Source: Lutraria lutraria (lineage: Eukaryota > Mollusca > Bivalvia > Venerida > Mactridae). From it: DNA of 64,000 nucleotides. The number at the start of each line of letters is the position of its first letter. The first letter of the stretch is position 1. The DNA is taken from contig OZ026839.1 of NCBI GenBank assembly GCA_964023205.1, positions 15,034,386-15,098,385 of the forward strand, in the 5' to 3' direction. Both the position numbers and the translations under genes were made by a program. The notes beneath the pieces were generated by a model. That model saw nothing but the letters and a program-made list of their open reading frames with translations. It had not been told where the DNA came from and did no database searches. This document shows, in pieces, positions 44,105 through 54,188 of this stretch.

Positions 44105-44476
44105 ATGGCACCAAAGCGACCACTCCTGCATAAATACGGACATCTGGTTTTGGGTTTAACTCAAGCCCCAGATGGGTTAAGAAGAAAGATGATACATGGA
44201 GCATCTAAAGAAATGATTCAATGTGTGGCAGAATGCTGTCAGAATGTTATAAAAGGCAATGTTGCCTTATCCCCCTCTCAAAAGCAAAGGTTGAAGTCCA
44301 AGCGTCAACATCTCCGCACTTTAGCAGATAAAAGAGTATCCATTCAAAAAAAGAAACGTGTGTTGAATCAAAAAGGAGGATTATTTCCATTACTGGCTCT
44401 TGCTCCAATCATTGCTAAAGCTGTTGCTGCTGGAGCACTCAGTGGAGGTGTTGCCACACTGGTGAAAAAGATATGA
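44105..44476 (+). CDS. Polinton small protein with QKGG motif and hydrophobic tail, copy 1
   Basis: 123 residues. Helical basic region (residues about 25-80), then KKKRVLNQKGGLFPLLALAP and a hydrophobic Ala/Gly-rich segment to residue 118. I recall this layout (basic helix, K-K-x-L-x-x-Q-K-G-G-F/L-hydrophobic) from a small protein common in animal Polintons/adintoviruses. The hydrophobic tail could disrupt membranes like adenovirus protein VI peptides; this is a guess. Its stop overlaps the next start (ATGA). Confidence 0.7.
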   Translation: MAPKRPLLHKYGHLVLGLTQAPDGLRRKMIHGASKEMIQCVAECCQNVIKGNVALSPSQKQRLKSKRQHLRTLADKRVSIQKKKRVLNQKGGLFPLLALAPIIAKAVAAGALSGGVATLVKKI

Positions 44477-45217
44477 AGAAAATGGCTATCGTCCCGTTCA
44501 AAATGCTAGAAGAGATGAATCGATGGAAAACAGAACAACGACCACGTTTACCTCCTCCCCCGCAAGTCAGTCAAACATCCGATTTACAGAAACAAATGGG
44601 AGACGTATTACAAAATGAATCGTTGTCTGAATCAGAAAAAGCACAACAATATGGCCAAGTCTTGCAAAGGTTTCAACTGTCTCATCAAAAAGCACGTGAA
44701 CCGGCTACTCTGGCTGCACCGGTTGCACCGGTTGTTCCAGCTGCTCAAGGGGCACAAGGGGCTCCTGCTACATTGACGGATCGGATTCTTGAAAGTGTTC
44801 CTACTACCATGCATCGAAAAACTCAGCAGCTTTTATTACACTTTCTACAAAATCATCCCCACATGTCATGGAATGATCAAGGGATGTTGGAATACCATGG
44901 AAAACCAATACAAGGATCCAACATTATTGATTTGGTCAATGATGTCATACGTCATAGAAAAGGGTCAGAGCCTGCCTAGAGGATGGGAACAGTTTTCTAG
45001 TGGACTAAGAGATGTCAATGTACCACAAGAAGTGATAGGAAATAAACGGAGATGGTCATGGATGCAAAAAGCAGACGACTCGGAGGAAGATGAATTCTTT
45101 GATAGTTTTGTTGAGCCTCCTTCACCTATAAGTAAACCTGCCAAACGGATGAAAGCAGAACCTATAAGTAAACCTGTCAAACAGATTAAAGCAGAACCTA
45201 AGTGGGAACCCTACTAG
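44473..45217 (+). pseudogene. Polinton conserved protein, frameshifted, copy 1
   Basis: The first frame (44,473-44,979, 168 residues) starts KMAIVPFKML, has a Pro/Ala-rich middle, then SWNDQGMLEYHGKPIQGSN and DVIRHRKG. A frame change near 44,955-44,970 moves the coding into a second frame carrying PRGWEQF and VPQEVIGNKRRW, then an acidic segment (DSEEDEFFDSF), to TAG 45,215. This protein is frequent in animal Polintons; its role is unknown to me. The tail has two repeats ending RMKAEP and QIKAEP, both psi-K-x-E sumoylation consensus sites. Confidence 0.75.
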
Positions 45218-45222
45218 ACAAC

Positions 45223-46084
45223 ATGAACAAAAAGGTAGACAGTCTGTTACATCAGATTTGTTATGATCCCCACCATCCGGCTGGTTTTGGTGGGGTAGAA
45301 CGTCTTACTACAGCAGCTCGAACTCAACTGAAATCCATTACGCCAAGTCAAGTGCGATCCTGGTTGAAGGGACAAAAGACCTATACCCTGCACAAACCTA
45401 TCCGTAGGGCATTCTCGAGACGGAAAACGATTGTGGGTGGTATTGATCATCAATGGCAAGCTGATTTGGCAGACATGCAATCCCTGGCTCAGTACAACAC
45501 CCCTTATCGATATTTGTTGTGTGTCATTGACGTGTTTTCAAAATATGCTTGGGTAGTTCCCCTCAAGGATAAACGGGGCTCACATTGGTGGAAGCGTTTC
45601 GCTCTATTCTTAAAACGAGACAACCTAAAGCGTTGCAAACCGATAAAGGAACAGAATTCAAGAATCAAAGGTTTCAACAGTTTTTAGACAAAGTAGGGAT
45701 TCATTATTTTACGACTGAAAACCCAGAAACTAAGGCTAGTATAGTGGAACGTTTTCAACGGACATTAAAATCACGCATGTGGAAATACTTTACGCATCAT
45801 AAAACACGAAGGTATATTCAGGTATTGCCTGATCTCGTGCATGCCTATAATCATCGTGTTCATCGTAGTATACAAATGGCACCCGTATCCGTGAATGAGA
45901 ATAACGAATCTCAAGTGGCCTTGACCTTGTATGGAAAATCAAGAAAGAAAGCGTCGACGACCCTTCATGTGGGAGATATTGTTCGTATCAATAAAACAAA
46001 ACGTACATTTGATAAAGGTTATCTACCCAACTGGACCACTGAACTGTTTAAAGTGATCCAAGTCAAAAAGACCTCTCCTGCTAC
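45223..46084 (+). pseudogene. Retroviral-type integrase, copy 1, frameshifted and split
   Basis: ATG 45,223 is chosen because the upstream in-frame ATG at 45,202 lies inside the preceding gene. The first part (to about 45,590) includes the catalytic core start WQADLADM (first Asp). After a 1-base frame change near 45,585-45,600 the second part has LQTDKGTEF (second Asp) and KASIVERFQ (Glu), giving a D,D-35-E core. It continues into an SH3-like region (GDIVRINKTK). The LINE interrupts it at 46,085, and the C-terminal chromodomain lies beyond it at 51,474. Integrases of this type insert Polinton DNA into the host genome. Confidence 0.9.
46079..46084. other. LINE target-site duplication, left
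   Basis: TGCTAC, repeated at 51,468-51,473. Removing everything between the two would bring the integrase and chromodomain frames together. Confidence 0.8.
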
Positions 46085-46512
46085 CTGTAGGTCTTCAATT
46101 AGGCAGGCCGCTTGAAACAGAGCAGACGTGCGCTCTACGCTTAAATATCAATGAGCCGATTTATAATCATGGAGACAACTGATCTGTTGAAGAGTGTGAT
46201 CTCTGCTGAATCAGAGTACTTTATTTACTTTATTTAACATAACCACAATGAGAAGTGGACTTTGTGAATATGTGTTTATAGTGTTAAAAGGTTGATAGTT
46301 TAGGAATAATTTTGGATATAAACTGAGTTTTTCATCAATTTCTCTATACATAAACCATTGTGTATAAACGCTTGACTGATTTCAATACCATTGAATACAC
46401 AGTGACTATTGTAATGGTCGAATGAGTTATAATCTGTGTTGGATTAATACAAAGTGTACTGATGGGCTATTATTGAAAATTTCTACGGAAGCGGATAGGG
46501 GACAAAATAATC

Positions 46513-47718
46513 ATGGGAATTGATGTTAATACATATCGTGCTAGAATTGGTGTGTTCGCACTGTCTTCAAAAAAGAACAAACAACAAGTCAAACAGAAAT
46601 ATGAGAAATATAATAAATTCACAACAGGATCCGACATTCACCTGAGAACCTTTATATGTGGTGTATACGCATTATTCTTGGTATCAGCATTAGGTGGCAT
46701 TATGATTGCACATGAATGGTTGCTGGAAAACTTATCAGAGTCACATGCAGATATTTGTACGTGGACATCATCGTCATTACATGGGACTATGCAAGGTTAT
46801 ATGTCATCCTGTGTTCCGTTTGGTGGACTGTGTAGTTACTATTATATACGTATACTAATACTATCGTCAGATGTTGAAACGAACCCTGGTCCTACACATA
46901 GTCCGGGTATGAATAGTGATCCTGAGGACCCAATGATTGATCCAAATACAAGATTGATTCTAAATGCTATAGCTGAAACTAAAGCAGAAGTTAAATGTGT
47001 TAAAGAGCAGGTGGTATTTGTTCAAAGAGAGCTCAGTAATCTGAAAGACGAAATTATGTCAGTAAAGCAGAAAGTTGATTGCCTTGAATATGGACAAGAA
47101 GTACTCAATGACGATGTTGCGACGTTGTCTCTTGCAAACGAAGTGAAGGAAGAGCGTTTAACAAATATTGAAATTCAGTTAAATATCATGGAGTCGGAAA
47201 AATTGAAATCGTCACTACGGATTTTTGGACTCGAAGAAGCTGAATCAGATCTGAAACCTTTGAAGCAAGTGATATCTGAAAATGTTTTAGATGTAGCTGG
47301 GAACCCGGATGAGATTAACAGTGATTCAATCATAAATGCTAAAAGGGTCGGTGTATTGAAAGTCGACGAACCACGAATGGTAATTGTAAAATTTAAAAAC
47401 AGTGAACATAAATTTGAATTATTCAACCACAGAGAAACGTTGAGAAGCAGAGGAATCCGAGTCTCGAATGATCTGTCCTTCCTTCAACGACAGAAACTAA
47501 AAGAGCTTAAGAAGAAGGGACTATCTGGTTACTTTAAAAATGGCAAACTTGTATCGTTTAAACCGAAGGCAGCAGTGATGACAGGCGACTTTGATGGACA
47601 ATCTCGTACGTTTAAACGAGCTGCAAGACATAAGGATAATAGATCTGATCACATTATGGAGATTGTGACTTCTGGGGACGATGGACCAGCTGAGATTGAC
47701 CAACATTCTTCCAGATAG
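46513..47718 (+). CDS. LINE ORF1 with 2A peptide, copy 1
   Basis: 401 residues. Hydrophobic segment TFICGVYALFLVSALGG (about 46-62), then a ribosome-skipping motif DVETNPGP at residues 120-127, with the break expected between Gly126 and Pro127. A coiled coil follows (about 150-220), then an RRM/C-terminal region like L1 ORF1 proteins (LRIFGLEE at about 238, FKNSEHKFELF, RSRGIRVSNDL). These proteins bind RNA and chaperone it during retrotransposition. 2A motifs are known in ORF1 of several APE-type LINE clades. It ends at TAG 47,716, with ORF2 continuing in the same frame. Confidence 0.85.
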   Translation: MGIDVNTYRARIGVFALSSKKNKQQVKQKYEKYNKFTTGSDIHLRTFICGVYALFLVSALGGIMIAHEWLLENLSESHADICTWTSSSLHGTMQGYMSSCVPFGGLCSYYYIRILILSSDVETNPGPTHSPGMNSDPEDPMIDPNTRLILNAIAETKAEVKCVKEQVVFVQRELSNLKDEIMSVKQKVDCLEYGQEVLNDDVATLSLANEVKEERLTNIEIQLNIMESEKLKSSLRIFGLEEAESDLKPLKQVISENVLDVAGNPDEINSDSIINAKRVGVLKVDEPRMVIVKFKNSEHKFELFNHRETLRSRGIRVSNDLSFLQRQKLKELKKKGLSGYFKNGKLVSFKPKAAVMTGDFDGQSRTFKRAARHKDNRSDHIMEIVTSGDDGPAEIDQHSSR

Positions 47719-50700
47719 GATAAAGGTCAACGCCCTGCACAAGTAGATAGTGAAATACGTTTTTTATCTTGGAACATTGAAGGTCTAAAATCTAAATTAT
47801 TTTCAACTGATGCTATTGAATTTATAAAAGAATATGATGTTATTGGTATACAAGAAACTTGGGACTGTGACTCAGATTATCTTAACAAATACTTCAATGA
47901 ATACACACTTTTTTCTATTAATGCTAAAAAATCTCTTGTTGGAGGCAGGCCTATGGGCGGTGTTACGGTTTTGGTAAAATGCAATATTGCTAGTCATTTT
48001 AAGCGAGTATGTGACAAATTTAGTTTTGGGGTGATATTAGTTATAGATAGAAACTTATTGTCTTTGGATAGAGATGTTCTTTATGTATCTTTATACTTAC
48101 CACCAGCTTCTTCACCAGTCTATAATGACCAATCAACGCCTGTGTTGCAACAATTGGAAGATCATATTATAAGTAACAACTTTTTAGATTTTGAGCTACT
48201 CTTATGTGGTGATTTTAATGCCAGAACTTCAAATCTTCCTGACTTTACGGAATGTTCTGACAACATCCCAGAATTGGAAGAATTTAGTGCTGTGATTGAC
48301 AATAATATGGAAATTGAACGAAAATCGTGTGACACTAAAGCTAATAAGTTTGGTTATGATTTGTTAGAATTTTGTAAGGTATTTTCGTGTTATATTGTGA
48401 ACGGTCGTTTGAATAGACATGACGGAGGTGATGGATTCACGTTCATTAACCAAAATGGGTGTAGTGTCATAGACTATTATATTGTGTCTAAAATGTTGTT
48501 TGATATGATTAGATTGTTTGAGATAAACTCATGTACTGAAAGTAGCCATTTTCCTTTATCCATGATTGTCAATGTAGGTCAGGGCCATATACGTGAAACT
48601 AATTATACTCATAATGATATGTTCTATGATCTAAATCAGGATAATTGTGATGCTTATTTAAATTGTATATCTGAAAATATTTTGAATGGGCATTTTACGA
48701 GCTTAGATAATATGCTTACAGATGCTGATACAAATATAAATATTGTTTTGCAAGAATTTGAAAGTGTCATTTGTAAAAGTAGTACAAATTTTCAAAGGAT
48801 AAGACGAAAATGTAAACCAAAGAAAAATAATGAATGGTTTGATGTAGAATGCATACAGGCAAAACGTAATACTAGGAAACTCTTGAAAAGGTTCCGAAAA
48901 CACAGGAGTGATGAGAATTTAAGTGATTATGTACAAAGTAAATGCAGATATAAAAATGTTTGTAGACATAAACGAATGTTGTACAACAGGAAATACTTAC
49001 ATAGAGTAGAATCCTCTGTAAATAATTCCCGAAAGTTTTGGAGTGAAATTAAACGGGTTTTAAATAAACCTAAATCGGAGAATATTATATCTCTGGACAA
49101 ATGGTATGACCACTTTAGTATTTTATTTTCAAATACTACTGTAACTAATCATGTTTGTGATAACATATGTGACACTTTTGATAATGATGTTGATTTAGAC
49201 GTTATTGAACAATTAATTTTTAACTCTGACATTACCGATGAAATATTAAACGGTATAAAGGCGTTGAATATAAATAAAGCGACAGGAGGTAATCTAATAC
49301 CCCAGCAATTAGTGTATGGTGTACATGTATTGCTACCATTTGTACGAAAACTATTTAATAGATTGTTTTCCGGGGGAGAATTTCCAGATAACTGGGCAAA
49401 ATCGGTCATAATACCACTACATAAAAAAGGCAGTTTTAACAACCCGAATAATTACAGGGGTATAGCATTACTTGATGTTTTTAGTAAAGTGTATATATCA
49501 ATTATTACAAAAAGACTTACTTTTTATGTTGAAGCTTATAACATCCTATCGGAATCCCAAGCAGGATTTAGAAGTGGGTATACTACAGTTGATAATGCCT
49601 TTGTTTTATACTCTGTTGTAAGTAAATATTTGTGTGTGAAAGGAAAAGGTGTATATGTTGCATTTATCGATTTCCAAAAAGCCTTTGATTCGGTTGATCG
49701 TTCGATTTTGTATGATGTATTAAAAAGAAACCGTTTAAAGGGACATTTACATGTCCAGTTGGCTTACGTCAGGGATGTAGCCTAAGTCCAATTTTATTTG
49801 CATTGTTCATAAATGAATTGTATTCAATGTTAAGTGAAAGTAACACAAGAGGGATTCAGTTATTTCCTGATATTGTTGAAATTTTTCTGCTTATGTTTGC
49901 AGACGATATTGCTTTAATATCTGATGCTATTGTTGGTTTACAAAAACAATTAAATATACTTCATCGGTTTTGTTTGAAAAGTAAACTTATTGTAAATAAC
50001 ACCAAATCAAAAGTACTTGTGTTCAAACGAGGTGGTAGGATGTCTCGGAAAGAAATTTGGTCATATAATGGCAGACAATTAGAAATTGTCAATGGTTTTA
50101 CTTATGTTGGGATGTTCTTTTCAAATAGATTGTCAATGTATAAAATGGCAGAAAGCATGTCTGTGAAAGCGAAAAAGGTTCTTATGTTCATTCTTAGTTC
50201 TTTTCAACATCTTTCTTGTTTACCTTATAACACATTTTTTAAAGTATTTGACTCAAAAGTTGCTTCTATAATGTTATACGGCTCTGAACTTTGGGGCCCA
50301 AAACACCCTCAATGTATAGAATCATTACAAGTATATGCATGTAAAAGATTTTTGAATGTCAATATGATTGCATGTAATGATGCTGTACTTGGGGATACAG
50401 GGAGATACCCTATGTACATATATGCTTCAAAACGTTGTTTAAAATATTGGTTAAGATTAGTGAATCTACCTAGGGATAGATATACAAGACTATGTTACGA
50501 AATGCTTGTGTACTATGATAACTTAGGATATGAAAACTGGGTAACTGATGTTAAGCGTAATTTATTCAAAATGGTTATGGCTATGTATGGGAAGCCCAAA
50601 ATGTTGATAATCAAAAACTATTTTTAATGCAATATGTACAAACTTTAAAAGACAAGTTCGTACAGAACTGGCATTCTAGATGTAGAGATAATATAAAACT

Positions 50701-51094
50701 TCATTACTATAGCAACTTTAAACTTTTTTTTGATGTTGAAAAATATATTAATGTTATTGATGTAGAAAAGTTTAGAAATTGCATGGCAAGATTTCGCAGT
50801 TCCTCACATTATTTAATGATAGAGAAAGGAAGACATTATAAGATTCCAAGAGAATATCGTGTATGCATGTATTGTGAAACCGCATTAGAAGACGAATATC
50901 ATTTTATGTTATTGTGTCCGTTATACACTGATATTCGTAAAAAATATTTACCTATTTATTATCATAACCATCCGACTTTAGAAAAGTTCTATGCCTTGAT
51001 GTCATTGGAAAATGTACATATAATTAGAAATGTTGCAATGTATGTCTATTACTCATTTGAAGAGAGAGATGGTTATTTAGAAATGTTCAGATAA
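47719..51094 (+). pseudogene. LINE ORF2 endonuclease/reverse transcriptase, copy 1
   Basis: Open directly after the ORF1 stop, in the same frame. Endonuclease motifs: LSWNIEGLKSK, GIQETW, LLCGDFNART, IDYYIVS and SSHFPLSM. Reverse transcriptase: NNYRGIALLDVFSKVY, ESQAGFRSGYTT and FIDFQKAFDSVDR. The frame closes at 49,783. Some tens of residues between the FDSVDR region and PVGLRQGCSLSPILF (other frame, about 49,757 on) are missing, so there is an internal deletion with a frame change. FADDIALI follows at about 49,900. A second frame change near 50,620 leads to the C-terminal zinc-binding part (CMYCETALEDEYHFMLLC). This copy cannot make an active enzyme. Confidence 0.88.
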
Positions 51095-51473
51095 AATGAA
51101 AATATGTCGTTGTTATACGTCAATGTTGTATTATATTGATTGTATTTCAATGTCATAACCTCATGTATTGTGTTAATCTCAAGTTGTATATTATATATAT
51201 AACTTTAGAAATGTTCTATGCCTTGATGTCGTTGGAAAATGTACGTATAATTAGAAACTTTTGTAATGTATGTCTAAATATTACTCTTTTAAAGAGAGAT
51301 ATGGTTATTTAGAAATGTTCAGATAAAATGAAAATATGTTGGTGTTATATGTCAATTTTGTATAATATTGATTGTATTGTCATGTCATAACCTCATGTAT
51401 TGTGTCAATCTCATGTTGTATATATTGTGTTTGGGCCGGAGGCCATAAAATGCAAATAAATTGAAATTGCTAC

Positions 51474-51684
51474 TGTGAAATTGACTGATTTAGACGGAGA
51501 ACCCATATTAGGTTCGTTTTATTTCTCTGAAGTACAGGTTATAAAAGATGATGCCATCTATGAAATTGAATCAGTGCTCGCACATCGTCAGAGTAAGGTA
51601 GACGGAAGACGAGAAATTAAAGTGCATTGGAAAGGCTATCCTTCGAAATTTGACAGTTGGATTCCTGAATCCCATCTCGTTTGA
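51474..51684 (+). CDS. Integrase C-terminal chromodomain, copy 1, cut off
   Basis: About 69 codons after the LINE. The chromodomain shows Y and E near IYEIESVLAHR, then VHWKGYPSKFDSWIPESHL, with the aromatic cage residues Tyr, Trp and Trp. Chromodomains bind methylated histone tails and guide integration to certain chromatin. It belongs to the integrase interrupted at 46,085 and has no start codon of its own. Confidence 0.88.
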
Positions 51685-51708
51685 ACTGGTTAATAAAATA
51701 AATACATC

Positions 51709-51954
51709 ATGTCTCAAACTGATACGGCCAGTGTGGAAGTGACTGCCTCAGAGCAAGCCAAATTGTGTGAACCCAAAAATAAGGTCACTTTTTTGTCACA
51801 AATTGTAGTGGTATTTATCATTATTACCGTATCGCTATTTAATTTGTGTTTTCAACGACCCGATCGAGAATTGTGGCTTCTGCTTTTAAGTAGTTCTCTA
51901 GGTTATATTCTACCGAATCCCTCCTTGAAATTCAATAAACCTAAATCAACATGA
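51709..51954 (+). CDS. Small membrane protein of the viral element
   Basis: 81 residues. A strong membrane segment (SQIVVVFIIITVSLFNLCF, about 30-48) and a second hydrophobic stretch (LWLLLLSSSLGYILP, about 55-69). A similar two-segment protein just upstream of the penton gene is common in animal Polintons as I recall them. It may be a virion or assembly-membrane component. The stop overlaps the next start (ATGA). Confidence 0.7.
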   Translation: MSQTDTASVEVTASEQAKLCEPKNKVTFLSQIVVVFIIITVSLFNLCFQRPDRELWLLLLSSSLGYILPNPSLKFNKPKST

Positions 51955-52793
51955 GTTCGTTTTACATTACACTCATGAGTGATAGCTCTATGGATTTATT
52001 CCAAGACAATACGCAATGCTGTTTTCGTACCAAACTGGCAAAACCCATCCATCTCAATAAACAAGATTGGGAAATTGCCTTAGTGGAAATGATTGTTCCT
52101 AGTCAGGTCATTAATGTCACTGAAGAAGAGCGACATTTCTACATTGTCACACATGATCCTGTCCTGGGTAAGGCCTTAGAAAACTTTGAGACCTATTGTA
52201 CTCTCCCCAATAAAGAAGAAAAAGGTGTACGACTTTGTATTCCTGTAGGAACTTATGTCACACCCCAACATTTGATCGAGACGATTGACTTTACCGTGAA
52301 AGATCAATTAGGTAAAATATTTAGACAGAAAGGTCTTCGATTTACCATGGGTTTTTCAGGACAAAGTAAACGCGCAAAACTGGACAGTTCGGATCAACTA
52401 GGCATTCAGTTTCATCCTCACATGTTTATTAAACTGGGTGGAGCCCCTGATAGTTCTCCTACCATCTTTTTTAAAGACACTCCAGATCCGTTTCCTCATG
52501 GCGTGGATATTAACATGGGTCATAATCATTTGTTTGTTTATTCTGACCTCGCGTCTTATACCTATTTGGGAAACATAGAAGCCCCCATCTTACGTGTAGC
52601 TCCATTTGATCCGAGAACGAAAGCAGGAACTAACCCCCATATTCATTTCGAGTTCTTGAATTTACACTATGTACCACTGGCTAAAGCCGACTTTGACACC
52701 ATCACTATCCATATAATGGGTGACACTGGCCAGTCTATTCAGTTTATTCATGGGAAGTCTATGGTGAAACTACACCTACGTCAAAGACAATGA
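51951..52793 (+). CDS. Penton-like minor capsid protein
   Basis: 280 residues, full length for the class. The N-terminus FYITLMSDSSMDLFQDNTQ followed by WEIALVEMIVPSQV is the characteristic start of the single-jelly-roll penton of Polintons and adintoviruses. The middle has GTYVTPQHLIE and VYSDL, with HFEFLNLHYVPL near the end. It would form the pentameric vertices of the capsid. It is open without lesions and is placed directly upstream of the basic minor protein and the major capsid gene. Confidence 0.85.
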   Translation: MSSFYITLMSDSSMDLFQDNTQCCFRTKLAKPIHLNKQDWEIALVEMIVPSQVINVTEEERHFYIVTHDPVLGKALENFETYCTLPNKEEKGVRLCIPVGTYVTPQHLIETIDFTVKDQLGKIFRQKGLRFTMGFSGQSKRAKLDSSDQLGIQFHPHMFIKLGGAPDSSPTIFFKDTPDPFPHGVDINMGHNHLFVYSDLASYTYLGNIEAPILRVAPFDPRTKAGTNPHIHFEFLNLHYVPLAKADFDTITIHIMGDTGQSIQFIHGKSMVKLHLRQRQ

Positions 52794-53155
52794 TACCTAC
52801 TTACCAAGGTCAACCTCGACAATATGGACACGGACTTGGATCCATGTTTAAGAAAGCCATGAAAAGAATCATGCCTTTACTGAATCCATTGGTGAAATCT
52901 GGAGTTCACACCTTGAAAAAAGAAGGACTCCAGCAAGGAAGAGCCGCTATCAATGATATTTTGACAGGATCAAATGCTAAAAAAGTAATACGAAAACGTG
53001 GAGCCTCTGTGTTAAAAGATGTGGGTGAATCCTTGCTACGTGCTGTGGCCAGCCCTAAAAGACGTATAAAGAGCAAACCTGTCAAGAAAAGACCTCATTC
53101 GAAACTTCATCATCGCCGAGTTAAGCAGGCCAGACCTCTTGATATTTTCGATTAA
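52790..53155 (+). CDS. Basic minor virion protein (GHGLG type)
   Basis: 121 residues. Starts with YQGQPRQYGHGLGSMFKKA, followed by an amphipathic helix, and ends in an arginine/lysine-rich tail (KRRIKSKPVKKRP, HHRRVKQARP). A small protein with a G-x-G-L/I-G start between penton and major capsid genes is usual in animal Polintons. The pattern recalls adenovirus cement or lytic proteins, but function is unproven. It overlaps the penton stop by ATGA. Confidence 0.7.
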   Translation: MIPTYQGQPRQYGHGLGSMFKKAMKRIMPLLNPLVKSGVHTLKKEGLQQGRAAINDILTGSNAKKVIRKRGASVLKDVGESLLRAVASPKRRIKSKPVKKRPHSKLHHRRVKQARPLDIFD

Positions 53156-53157
53156 TC

Positions 53158-54030
53158 ATGATGCAACACGGTTCCTGTGAATGTAGTAAGACAGAGTTGG
53201 ATGTGTCTGTTGTGCCACCTACCATGACAGCCATGCAAGAAGGTCAATGGACTGAGCATTATCCCATTTCTGCCCTGGACAATAATGCTCCGATTGAATT
53301 TGTGATTCCTGCACAGACAGAAAAATGGACTGATCTGAATCAATCTTACCTGTACCTAAAACTAAAAATTATACAGGCAGATGGTACAGACCTAGCGGCC
53401 GACAGTGAAATTGCTACCGTCAACAATTTCTTTCACAGCATGTTCTCAAGCATCGATGTGTACCTGAATAATAAACTGATCACCAGCAATGCGGACACGT
53501 ATGGCTATCGGGCATACATAGAAAATTTACTCTCCTTCACCTCAAGCTGTAAAGACACTCAGCTTCAGGCGCTAGAGTTATGGGCTGAAGACACCGCTGG
53601 TCATATGCTCGAAAAAGTACATGACGGGAATAACAAAGGCTATGCTGAGAGGCGTGCTCGTGTCCATCAAAGTCGTGTGGTGGAACTATGTGGACGGCTT
53701 CATTTGGATCTGATGATGCAGGATAAATATTTACCCAATGGTATGGAAATACGCTTAAGACTAAACAAAGCGTCACCTCAATTCTGTCTCATGAGTACTT
53801 CACCGGCTAAAATCAAGTTTCTAGAAGCAGGATTCAATGTAAGAACAGTAGATTTACTGCCAGTGGTAGCCAATCAACTCAATCAACAGATTGCTCAACA
53901 TAACATGAAAATTCCCATCCGACGAACTGAAGTAAAAACATTTTGGATTTTGAGCTGTATACGGATACGTTATACAGTATTGTACAAGATGACCTTGTTA
54001 AGGTCAAGGACATTCGCGCGTGGATTCTGA
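53158..54030 (+). pseudogene. Major capsid protein (double jelly roll), truncated by duplication junction
   Basis: The first 260 residues match the N-terminal jelly roll of Polinton/adintovirus hexon-like proteins: PIEFVIPAQTEKWTDLNQSY, VNNFFHSMFSSIDVYLNNKL, YGYRAYIENLLSF and, late, IPIRRTEVKTF. Family members are usually more than twice this long. At 53,938 the sequence switches to the inside of the small gene at 41,578, adding about 30 unrelated residues before a stop. The complete gene, if it exists, would be in the second copy right of the window. Confidence 0.9.
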
Positions 54031-54188
54031 ACCCTCACACGTTTGAACTATTTAGACAGATGATTCGTGATGCTATGATCAGTGCACACTTAGACTTGAA
54101 AGCTATCCATCGAGACGATTGGAATACTTATGTATGTAACGATAGAGTGATTCACACGATTCAAGAATGGAACAGTTTGATATTATGA
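53938..54188 (+). pseudogene. Unknown small protein, copy 2, 5'-truncated
   Basis: Matches 41,578-41,828 but lacks the start codon and the first dozen codons, which lie left of the duplication edge. Its frame is not that of the upstream capsid gene. Confidence 0.75.

Larger units (their letters stand above)
46085..51467 (+). mobile_element. APE-type LINE (CR1/L2-like) with 2A motif, copy 1
   Basis: 5,383 bp between TGCTAC duplications. It has a 5' leader of about 430 bp, ORF1 (46,513), ORF2 with apurinic-type endonuclease and reverse transcriptase, and a 3' end with hairpin GGGCCGGAGGCC and AATAAATTGAAATTG. The 3' untranslated region contains an imperfect direct repeat (about 50,980-51,204 and 51,205-51,425). 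The clade is inferred from the 2A-bearing ORF1, the endonuclease type and the short 3' repeat rather than from a tree. Confidence 0.88.
41578..53937. repeat. Tandem duplication unit, copy 1 (12,360 bp)
   Basis: Sequence from 41,578 reappears from 53,938 with an offset of 12,360, then 12,366 after two small indels in the ATPase gene. The junction shares only ACA. The copies differ at about six substitutions and two indels, nearly all within the first 1.9 kb; from about 43,400 on I saw no difference. The unit includes the LINE, so duplication came after the LINE insertion. Confidence 0.93.

Noticed and set aside
53943..54188. Start of a new gene at 53,943
   Set aside because: The first codon is TTG just inside the duplication edge; it is the truncated remainder of the gene starting at 41,541.
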